DNA of 31,267 bases, from positions 1 through 31,267 of the forward strand of contig JAJOHG010000299.1 in NCBI GenBank assembly GCA_021029095.1, written 5' to 3'. How positions within the stretch are numbered: position 1 is the first letter of the stretch; each line of letters begins with the position of its first letter. The notes under the pieces were generated by a model. That model saw only the letters and a program-made list of their open reading frames with translations, ran no database searches and was not told where the DNA came from. The position numbers were made by a program, and so were the translations under genes. This stretch comes from Phellopilus nigrolimitatus. Lineage: Eukaryota > Basidiomycota > Agaricomycetes > Hymenochaetales > Hymenochaetaceae. Below, in pieces: positions 10,129 through 19,541 of this stretch.

Positions 10129-11495
10129 TCACTTCGCCACTATACCTGTCTCGCTCTGAGTCTGCAGCCTACAACCATCGAGAGCGACTTTCCAACCCAC
10201 CCACACCGCAAAGCTTGCGCCCAACCAGCTCCCCTCCCCTTCTCCTTCCCCCTCCCCTCTCTCCCCTCCACCAACCCTCCATATCTCCCACCCACCCAAG
10301 CCGACCCACTGCTCGAGGAACTCGCGCACGACGTCCACCGCGCGCAGTTCGACCGCGACGAGCACCCTCGTGTGCCCCGGCGCGACGAAGCGCTCAAGCG
10401 CCGCGAGGAACGCAGGCACCAGCGTGGGGTTATACACGCAGTCCGCAGCAAGCACGATGTCCGGTGGGTCTGCGCCGTGCGCCGGCCGAAAAAGCGCGGC
10501 GCGCGCGTGCGGTGGCGTAGCGAGTACCTGAAACCAGTCGAGCGGCTCTACGGAAACCGTGCTCGCCGCGGCCGCAGGTTTTGATGCACGTCTGGATGAC
10601 GACGCTGATGAGCGGCGTATGGAGGAGGGACGGTGAGCTTCGGCGGGCGCGAGTGCGCTTTGAACAGAAGGCAAGTTTGCGGCGACGTTCTTCCTTACGA
10701 GCGGCACCAGATAGTCGAGGTCGGTCGCCGTGTAGTGCCGCACCCAAGGCGAGAGGATAAGACTCAGTAAACCAGTACCAGCTCTAAGATATTCAGTATC
10801 AGACATAGTTATAAGCCAACAGCCAGTTTGCGAGGTACCCTAATTCCAGCACATCGCACTCCTTCAGCCGTTCCCGATCGAAGAGAGCTGTCGCAGAATT
10901 CGAGCAGAGTTCGCGAAGGAGAGCCTGACCTAGGACCACACTAGATGATAATGTAATGGCACGGGTATCTGCGAGGATGGGGCAGCAGGGTTTACCTCAC
11001 TCTCCAGAGCACACTGCCTTTTTGCATAGTAGTCAAAATAATTAGCGATAAATTGAAACGTCCAAGCAAGAGCTGACCTGTATCTCCTTTTTTCGTACGC
11101 AGCGCAGTCTTGTCCTGCTGAAGCTCGATCTCGAGAATACGGCCCTCTATTGAAGGATTCGAGTGCACTTTTCTGCTTTGCCGCTTCAGATAAGGCGAAG
11201 AGGAAGAGGAAGCCCCAGCGACAACTGCTTGTTGTGTAGATGGCGGCAGCTCGAAGCGGACAGCCAGAGCGTCATGCTTCGAGTCGACCGAGCCCAACCC
11301 AATGAATTTCTGTGTTCCGTCTTGTGTGTCCTTTGAAGATAGATGCGTATATAGCAAGAATATCTGCACGGTGTAAGTTTGCGTAAGGCTTTACCAGAAG
11401 AAAAGGCATAGACTGACCTCTTCGTCTGGATCATCGACTCTGACAGAGTTGGCTGGCAGTCTTATAAGGTCAGTTAAATCATGTGCTAAAAACAT
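10129..11495 (-). CDS. RKM5: Rkm5-type protein-lysine methyltransferase (family 16)
   Basis: An S-adenosylmethionine-dependent methyltransferase of the METTL21/family-16 group. Yeast Rkm5 monomethylates a lysine of ribosomal protein L1. Exons on the minus strand are 11495-11418, 11363-11078, 11017-10996, 10940-10839 and 10783-10129, giving 380 residues (yeast 367). Seen motifs are an N-terminal region with DDPDEEIFLLYTHL, then LRTKKGDTGSVLWR, SAM-binding motif I ELGAGTGLLSL (residues 161-171), YTATDLDYLVPLVRKN, and DIVLAADCVYNPTLVP (271-286), the family post-I motif. An insert of about 40 Ser/Ala/Arg-rich residues (205-245) is low complexity. The third exon is only 22 nt; without it the WR motif and the frame are lost. 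The C-terminal tail after VGWK is longer than usual. It is divergent from the rhomboid gene, 240 bp away. Confidence 0.85.
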
Positions 11496-11735
11496 TTCTG
11501 TCATTTGTAGTGGTCTCCGTGGTTGCTGCTGCCAGAAAGGAAAGCTGACAAGTCCACGTTTGTGGCTAGCCGAGTAACGAACGCGTCCGGCGAGTCGCGA
11601 CGTCTCGGATTCATTCTATTTTATTTTTCTGAAATTCTGAGTTCATTCTACAGCGGCCTCCTCGGCAACACCGATCTCGTCCGCCGTCGCCGTCTCGCTG
11701 TTCGTCCACGGCATACACATCGTCGGCTACTTCAA

Positions 11736-13540
11736 ATGCACCCCCTCGCGGCGTCGTCGACCCGACTCCTGCGCACCTCGTGTCTCCGTCTCGCACACCA
11801 ACACCCGCCGCTGCGGTCAGTGCGCTTCCTCCGGCGAGTATCGCGCGCAGACGCACACAACCACGTCGACTCCCTGAGAAGACCGCCGCCATTTCACGAA
11901 GAGCCTGCGAAGACGGACTCCGACAAAGCGCAGGATGCTGCTGTCCAGTCGGAATCTAGCTCTGGGTCGGGATCCGGATCGGGGCTGGGGCTGGCGTCGG
12001 CGGGGCGCCCGACAACGTTTCGCGCGGAACTGTTGAAGGAGGACCCGACGTTCGAGCAGCCCAGGTTCCAGGACGGGGTCGGCACGCCCAAAATATGGAA
12101 GCATGTCGCGGTGCGTTGAGCTCAGCCCGTCTTTCTTTTTCTAGCACGTTCAGGCCTGACGTCCGTTCGCTGCACATTCCAGTTCGCATGCGTGCTCTCT
12201 GGCGTCGTGTATATAAATGCCGCCGAGCATACGAACATCGACACGAGGCGGATAAGGTCGATGTTACGCAACCAGCGGCTGGTCACCAGCGAAAATCTTC
12301 GCCGTGTCCGGGTGACGCTCCTGTCCGAGGCATGCGCTCTTCCTTCTCGCTCCCGTCTACACTAACTAGACAACACATTCATCGGACAGAAACTGAAAGC
12401 GTGGTTGGCGACAGTAAAAGATGCGATTTCCGACCTGCCGACTACTGTTTCGTACCCAATCCTTTGGGCATATGTAAAGTGCGGCAACTGGTACATCAGT
12501 TTGCCTGAGGGCAAACGGATATGTTACCAAATCTGTGCGATCAATGGCGTTATTTTCCTCATGTGGCAGATGAAGTCTCTAAAGCCGTTCATGCAATCCA
12601 ATTTCATGCACCACCCTCTGTCTGGAAAGTACTTCACCCTCCTTACTAGCGTATTCAGGTAAGTGTAGGGGAAAGGAATGGGAGCAAGTTTATACGAATA
12701 TTGACAATTATGGACAACTTGAACAGCCATCAATCTCTTATACATCTACTCGCTAACTCATTCGCTCTGGTCGGCTTCGGTACGTGCTGCTTTTGGTGAT
12801 GTTTTCCTCTATCTTGAAAAATATCTTAGGCTCCGCCGCTACTGCTTATCTGGCTAAGAGCCAAGCAAACAATAAGGAGGGCTTGTTGGAGTCGACCCCG
12901 AAATACCACTTTTGGGCGCTCTTCGTCAGCGGTAGCCTTGCCACTTTTTATGTCTTTCTGCAGGACACTGATCGATCCCTTACCCAGCCGGCCTCTTCTC
13001 CGCGCTGGTCTCGCATGTCGTGACCACACGCGTCACCCTCCCCCGCCTCCTCGCACAGCTCCGCGCCCCGTCGAACATCAGCGTCCCCAGCGGGGCTTCT
13101 ACCGTTTCTGGCACCGCATTCCGCAGAACAGGGGCGGCCGCGAAGGAGAAGGCGACAGAGGCGGCGCCGCGAAACATACTTCCATCGCTGGGAGCGTCTG
13201 GCGCGATCTACGCGACCGTGACGCTCACTGCACTCGCGTTCCCCGATGCGCAGGTCTTCCTGCTCTTCCCGCCCATTCCTATGCCGATAACATGGGGCGT
13301 TGGCGGGATGGTCGCGTTGGATGTGATCGGAATTCTCCGAGGTTGGCGGTGAGTCCTCCTCTCTAGTCTCCAATTCTGCGTCGTAGGCACACTTGACTGA
13401 TGTAATATGGTGCCAGACTATTCGATCATTGGGCGCACCTTGGCGGAGCGGCGTTTGGTGCGATTTACTATAAATACGGACCGGACTTTTGGAACTATAA
13501 CAGGGCACTGCACTCAAAGAGAGTCTTGGGGGAGACATAG
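11736..13540 (+). CDS. PCP1: Mitochondrial rhomboid protease (Pcp1/PARL type)
   Basis: An intramembrane serine protease. The mitochondrial type cleaves membrane-anchored substrates such as cytochrome c peroxidase and the dynamin Mgm1 in yeast. Exons are 11736-12110, 12183-12311, 12390-12658, 12727-12779, 12830-12931, 12988-13348 and 13417-13540, giving 470 residues. The start MHPLAASSTRLLRTSCLRL has the Arg/Ser/Leu-rich character of a mitochondrial presequence. Catalytic features are visible: SHQSLIHLLANSFAL (residues 258-272), the nucleophile S380 in GASGAIYA, and H437 in DHWAHLGGAAFGA. A non-conserved loop (about 331-372) separates the early and late membrane helices. The boundary after exon 2 (donor at 12312) was chosen by reading phase among several GT options and is the least certain junction. 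Confidence 0.87.
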
Positions 13541-13801
13541 AATGACCGAGCGGGCGGGATTGTCTATTCTGTATCTTAACATTTTCATAGAACTTGTATA
13601 CGTAGTTTGCAATGATCCCCCTTCATTTAATCAATGCCATCCGTATAATTTTTTTAAGTGGGATCGGCGTCGATCACATGCACTGCCACAGGAGCCTTCG
13701 ACAGCCACTTTTAAAATCTAAATCTTATTTCTTTTCTACCACCTCCATCGGGATTTTATCCGTGTCTGTATAAGTGATTCAAGTGCAGGACGTATTGCAA
13801 C

Positions 13802-15343
13802 ATGTTCTACTACATCCACTTCACTCGCCCTCCTCCTGAACAAACTTTCCTGTCCCAGTCTCTGCGCATCGCACCGAATATCGCAAACGACTTGCGCACC
13901 GAGTTCCCGAAAACAACTGAAGGAATTGACATCTACTATGCGTGGGTCAGAGCGGCGTCAGAAAACAGCAGAAAAAACGCATCTATAAGCGCTACAGGAG
14001 CATCCAGAGCGCTCGGGCCTATGACTCCCCCACTGAAGCTCATGACTTGGAAGGGAGAGACGTACGAGAAAGTGCCGGTGTTTCCCCCGAAGGATGCGCG
14101 CGAGGGCGAGCGCTGGCAGCTGCTCCTCTGCACGAAGCCCGCGTACCTCGGAAATTATGCTACATCTGTAGACTTGTCTCCCCCTTCTTCGCATTCCTCC
14201 AAGAATTTAGATATCCAGGACGGACGCGATGCTGAAGGGTCGGACTTCGGCGCGCACGTGTTCCCTATCCTCTCCGAGCCCGTGCTCTTCAGCAAGGGCG
14301 CACCGGGGAAGACGCTCGCGGAAAAGAAGCAGGTACAGAACGAGCGCATATTGAAGTTTCCTTTCCTGTGGGGCACGTCAGTCGGACCGCTGCGTATAAC
14401 GGAGCACATCTCGTATGATCTGGATAAGGTGCAGTTTTATCGTATTTTTAACCAATGAGTTTGGGAATAATAGTGGAATTGGTGATTTCCGATGTTTTGA
14501 ACGAAGAAAGTCTGGGATAGCGGGATGGGCTTGTCGCATTGGCTTGTCTCGACTATGGTCGGAGCTGTCGATGCCCCGCCGATCATATGTAGTCTCATGA
14601 ATAGTAAAAGCCCAACCATTCTTGAACTAGGTAAACTACACTTCATATTATCTGGAATCCTGTATATTTGACTAACTACTTGACATCCAGGTGCAGGAAC
14701 TGGCCTAGTCTCCCTTGTTCTCTCCGCCTTGCTCAGCCATTTTTCAGAGATGTCCAGCCCAAAAGTGATCGCGACAGATCTAGGTTTGTCCTTCCTTTTC
14801 ATTTTTGCAGATTGTCAGTGACTGGTGACAATTTGTTTTGTGGTGTCAAGCGTCGGCGATGGAGGTACTGGCAAACAACATCACAGCCAACGACCATTGG
14901 CTGCCGACTGTGCGTCCCAAAGCGGTTGTGCTTGACTGGGATGACGAGACACTCCCAGTCGAGGTCCAGGGGGGCGTAGATTTCATCATGTCGGTCCACC
15001 TCTTCCACTGATTTACTTATTTTAATCCATGGTCTTGCTCTGCAGAATGGCTGACGTGACATACAACACGGACTCCTTCCCCGCGCTTGTCGGTACTCTC
15101 TCCCGCCTCTCCCGTTCCAGGAAAAGCCTCGCAAGGCAGACAAACCAAGTGGTTCAAGATTATGAGCCACCGCGGCTGCCGGAGACGACGGTACTGCTGG
15201 CATACAAGGAACGCGACCCAGACGAGCGCCGGCTCTGGGACATGACGCTCGCTATTGGGCTCCGGTTGGACGAGGTTGCGCGTGTCCGTGGTGCAGGAGG
15301 GCACCCGGTCGAGATATATGCAGGGACGTTCCAGCCCTCTTAA
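13802..15343 (+). CDS. Family-16 (METTL21/22-like) protein methyltransferase
   Basis: A second, clearly different SAM-dependent methyltransferase of the lysine methyltransferase group; the substrate is unknown. Exons are 13802-14428, 14507-14630, 14691-14783, 14851-14989 and 15046-15343, giving 426 residues. The N-terminal half (FYYIHFTRPPPEQ and onward) is a lineage extension without a motif I know. The catalytic half begins KKVWDSGMGLSHWL, followed by motif I ELGAGTGLVSLVLSAL (from 249), VIATDL, a central LDWDD, then the post-I motif ADVTYNTDSFPAL (from 330) and VLLAYKERDPDERRLWD. Two junctions use AAG acceptors. It follows the rhomboid gene by 261 bp on the same strand and has its own start; there is no operon logic in such a genome. 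Confidence 0.85.
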
Positions 15344-15783
15344 GAGTTAGTATTTGCTGAGAGACGGTGTACAAGTGAGACAGGAGTATTAATAGCATTA
15401 ATTTACGAATACTTCTGGGAGATAAGTGCGTACAGACAGCAGAATCTACGAAGCTTGATTGATTATCTACTAAAACACATGGGACGTGCGGAGGGTCAAG
15501 TCAGGGTGTGGTTGTCCGAGTCCGGTGTGTAGCGAGATGAGAGCGATTGAAGTCCGAAAACGTACGTCAGAAGAGCAGAAGCGGTAAGAGTCGAGGGCGA
15601 ACAGAGCACAAATAGTGTTAACAAGGATGTATGAATAGTACATGCCAGTCCAGATTGCAAACGAATATCACAGCAGCCATAGAGCGAGAATGATCAGATC
15701 CACAAGTCCATGTTAATTAGGCCACCTCTTGTCGGTATTATTCGTCAAGCAGTTCGTCGAACCAGAGATCGATCCCCGAAGAA
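15344..15783. other. Convergent spacer
   Basis: This lies between the 3' ends of the methyltransferase gene and the coiled-coil protein gene. I see only 3' UTR-like sequence, with no repeat or RNA gene. Confidence 0.4.
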
Positions 15784-18560
15784 TCATTGTCGACGACGAG
15801 TATTCTTTTCGCCCGGCCAGTTGGTTGGCGGAGCTAGGAAACAGAGAACCAAGAATGCATTTTGTGTGTAGATTTGAAAGAAATAAGTCAAATTAAATTT
15901 GTTCAGCATTATGTTCGACAGCCTCTTACAAAACAGACGACGCACCGAAGTCCTAGAAGGTCCAGCGTTGGAACCTGCGTGATTGCCGCATGCGTCCGGC
16001 ACCTGCAAGAGGCCGAAAATGTCGGCGTCGCCGTCATTGTCCAGGTTGTTAGCATCCTGGCCGCACGCAGTTTCCTTATCAACGCCTGCGCCAGCATCTG
16101 ATAAAGGATTTGACGGTCCGGCAAAGTCGATGTCGCTGTGGACGTGCGCCAGCGCTGCCGCGAGGGGGGAGACCGAACCGGCAATCCAGTTGCGCTCGTC
16201 CTCATCTTCGTCGGAGCTAGCGGTGATGAACCAGGTTCCGGGCGATTTGCGTCGCCGCATTTTCGGTGCTGGGAGCTGTTCGATACTCTTCCCTGGTTTG
16301 GCGGCTGGGATCGGCTGCTCATCCCTTGACGTCGGCCTGTGCTGTGCCTCGTCCTGACCCAGTTGGTTCTCCCGTCTCCGCTCACTCGCAAGGATAGTTG
16401 TCGGCAGGCACTGCGACGCGCGAAGCGGGCTGTTTGGTGGGCCGTGTTCAGACGCCGCGCTGGTCTCGGTCGCGTTCGACGCACCCGTCGTCGTCCTTTT
16501 CGGGCTGGGATCCTTGGACTCGCTCATCTTGGCCCTCGCTTTCGAACCGTTCGTTGCATCGGTGGTCGTGGGTGCATATGAGTCCGCGGCGACCGTCGCG
16601 TCCGGAACCGTCGCGTCCGGTACCGGCAAAAGCGCAGCAGTTGTTGTGACTGCAGGAGCAGCCTTCTTGCCCTTGCCTTTGCTCGTGGATTTGCTCTTGC
16701 TCTTTCCCTTCCCGACTGCGCCTTCTGCATCGTTCACGCTTGTCTTGGCCTTGGCCTGCGGCTTAGCTCTGCTTTTGCTTTTGCTTTTGCTCTTACTCTT
16801 ACTCGTACCCGTACTTTTTTCGGTGTCCACGGCCTGCTTAGCGACAGCGGTAGTGCCCGAGGCCCCTTCATCGAGAATCGGATTTCCCGCGTGCGCAGCG
16901 TCAGCCGGTGGCCGATCGACGGAGAGCAACATGGAGTGTCGCGGCCCGACAAGTGCAGGCGGGTTTGCAAACGCACGAGTAGTAGATGCGCGGGTAACGC
17001 GAGCTGGAACGGTCGCATGTAACCCCCGGGATGGGAGAGCAGAATGCGTCTGAACAACCCTCGCATCCAAAGACAGAACATCCATATCCATGTCTGTATC
17101 AATAATGATGCCGAGATCAGTTCCATTATCAGTGCGAGGGTTGGCGAGAGTGGCTATATGCGCCGTAGCCGTAGCGGAAGAGACAGTGCGCGTGCGTGTA
17201 GGCGGAGGAATGGGAAGCGCGGGCCGACGTGCAGTCTCTCGCCTAGGCCAAGATAATACAATGGGACTTGATGAGCTGAGAACTGGAGAGTGCGTGGGAG
17301 TCTCAGGAGAGAGCTTAGTAGCTTCCGTCTTCGTCTCCGTCGGAGCGCGCCGCATTGACCCGTGCGAGAGCAGGCGCCCAGATGTCCAAAGGCTTGTACG
17401 CCGACGGAGGGTTAGCGGAGCGCGGTCCTCCGAACCCGAGTCGAAAATTGTTTGAGGGACGGGATCGTCGTTCGCGGCGCGTTTGCGTTTCTCCCCTGTT
17501 GCCGGCTGTGGTTGCTGTTGTTGTTGTTGAATATTCTCCCCCACAACTGCAACCGGTGGCGCGAGCGTCGTGGGGATCCGCGCAACAAACTTCTCCATCG
17601 CATCCTGCACTGTGACTTTCACAACTGGGCATAGCGCAGCAACGACCTTCTCAATGAGCGCATTTTGGTGTGTGTCGAAGTGCAGCGGGACGGCGCGGAC
17701 AAGCGGCTCGAGCGGCGCGAGCGCTGCTGCAAGCTGCGTCTGTTGAACCTGGAGTGCCTGGAGCGCACCCGCGTGCGTATGTGCAGTTTGTGTCTGTTGT
17801 ACTTGGAGCGCCTGGAGAGCGCCAGCATGCGTGTGCACAGTCTGCGTAAGCGATGTGAGGGATGCGGTCTGTGCATCGTAGAGCTTGAAACGGGATTTAT
17901 TAAGCATATATGCTTATACGAGTGTAAGATTTAGGGGAACGTACGGAGGCGAGGTGCGCGATCTTCTCGCCTGCCTTCTCTAATGTGGTTCCTTGCGTCT
18001 CAATTCCCTTCGCGAGCGCTGCCTGGCATTTGTACACTGTCTCGTAGTCAGCAATTTCTAAGAATAAAGTGCATATATGCGCTCATTTTCTCCACAACCA
18101 GAGCTCACCGGGCTACGATAGTAAGAAATTAGGACTCACCGACGTCCGCAAGCTCTGCAACGGTCTTTTCGTTTCCGGCCTCCAGGGCGGCGCGGGAGAG
18201 CTCGAGCTGCTTGAGCGCCTGCTCTACCCGCGCACCGAGCGCATCCGAGCGCGCAGAGAACTTCTGCACGCACGCCTGTGTATCTTGAAGGAGCACGCGC
18301 GTCGTACCGACGCGGTCGGGCAGGATAATTGGGGGCGCCTTCGCGCTAATGTTGCCGAAGCCGTTCGCATTCACGATTGTGCTTGTGCCGGAGCCACTGC
18401 CTAGTGCATCGTCCGGCTGGGACGGAGTGTGCGCGGCGCGGAGGGCAGGGAGACGTGCCCAGTACGGGCCCTTTGCGAGCAGCTTCGGCGGGCGGGTGTG
18501 AATTGCAGGGACGTCGGGAAGCGGGCGTTGTTGAAGAGGCGCTTCTGGCGGGAAAGCCAT
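15784..18560 (-). CDS. Large coiled-coil, low-complexity protein, family unknown
   Basis: I do not recognise this protein. Exons on the minus strand are 18560-18140, 18057-17945, 17883-15930 and 15833-15784, giving 845 residues with consistent phases. Residues 1-75 are Pro-rich and Ala-rich. Residues about 85-270 are heptad-like and rich in Leu, Ala, Gln and Glu, suggesting a long coiled coil; it includes a perfect duplication of HTHAGALQALQVQQTQ at 195-210 and 213-228. After that the chain looks disordered. It has a poly-Gln run, a basic GEKRKRA that could be a nuclear signal, (KS)n tracts near 530-575, and an acidic-aromatic patch TWFITASSDEDEDERNW. The splice to the last exon, giving a basic end NTRRRQ, is plausible but not proven. 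Together this suggests a nuclear scaffold or chromosome-associated protein, which is inference. It is divergent from the iron GATA factor. Confidence 0.7.
17734..17841 (-). repeat. Tandem duplication of an 18-codon coiled-coil unit
   Basis: Two adjacent 54-bp units (17841-17788 and 17787-17734) encode the same 18 residues except at one position (TVHTH versus TAHTH). The nucleotide copies differ at several silent sites, so the duplication is not very recent and the protein sequence appears to have been kept. Confidence 0.85.
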
Positions 18561-19541
18561 GCTGCTCGTACCGTCGACGTCTAGAAAGTCGTGGCGGAGC
18601 GCAAGTCGACGCGTGTTCGGAGGTAACGCTTAGTCAGCGAAAAAAGAATGCTTCTTTTCTGCACCAACTCAAAGTCTCAAACACTGATAAGAAGGCGATG
18701 AGACGCGATGATAGAATTCAATCAGCATCCGTCACCAAAAGATTGGAAAAGATTGCTGTAAAACAAAATCATAACTGACTTTGATTGAAGATTGTAATAT
18801 CAGGCGGAGTCCACTATACTCGCGATAACAAATTTGCGTACGAGTCGCAAGCAGGGAGGAAGTCCGAAGTGATGCAATTACACGTCCGAGAACAGAGCGA
18901 TTTACGGTTGGGAAAAAGAAGAGGCTATGTCGAGACCTGTTGGGAAGAAAGTTCTCAGAAGACCATGGAGGTGTAGGAAATGCGGCATTTGGGCGCAAGA
19001 AGGCAATCATGGGAGGGCAAAACGCGACGCCAGTGGGACAGGAGATCGCGTCAGCGGACTACCGAGGGTCATCATCACGAGCGAAATCTCGCAAGACAGG
19101 CATTAAATTATTCAATTGTCGTCTCCTCCCCTCTGGAAGCTGTCACGAGACCAACTCTGGCAAAAGACAAGCCCATTTCGATTTGCTTTTTTGGTCGTAA
19201 TGTGTGGATATTTATCATATCAGAGGATCGTTTGGAACCTAATCTTAATCTGAATCAGAGGGTGCCGAGCGGATATCAGTCCGGTTATCTTATCGAGAGA
19301 GGTCGTACAGCTAATTGGTGGCGTGTTATTGGCTTAGTAGTCTGAAAACAATGACTAATCGACTATCAGGATCTCCTTCAAAGGTTGCATATGTACAAGC
19401 GACCGCTGAGTCTCAGCCGACGCTCTTCTTCGTCACTCTCTTCTCCTCGATCCTCCACCTTCTCCACACTCCCGACAGCAGCGCGCAGCTCGCTGGTGAT
19501 ACCAGCGCACATCATCAGATCTTATATCTTGCTTCAGAGCA
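18561..19541. other. Shared upstream region of the coiled-coil gene and the iron GATA factor
   Basis: A 981-bp divergent intergenic region. Open frames inside (for example 18785-19345) have no recognisable domain. It contains several GATAA cores: CTGATAAG at 18684-18691, CGATAA at 18823-18828, TTATCA at 19212-19217, and a double TTATCTTATC at 19285-19294. None matches the full SREA/Fep1 consensus ATCWGATAA. The cluster nearest the gene starts about 250 bases before its ATG. Confidence 0.45.

Noticed and set aside
11523..11735. Upstream extension of the rhomboid frame by 71 codons
   Set aside because: The extension has a mixed, non-conserved sequence and lies in the divergent promoter; the ATG at 11736 begins a typical mitochondrial presequence.
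16514..17053. Plus-strand 179-codon frame rich in Leu and Val, resembling membrane segments
   Set aside because: It is the complement of the Lys-Ser tracts of the coiled-coil protein; runs of Leu arise from antisense AAG/AGC codons.
7693..18560. A secondary-metabolite or protease gene cluster
   Set aside because: The genes here are unrelated housekeeping, organelle and modification enzymes; no synthase, P450, transporter or cluster regulator is present.
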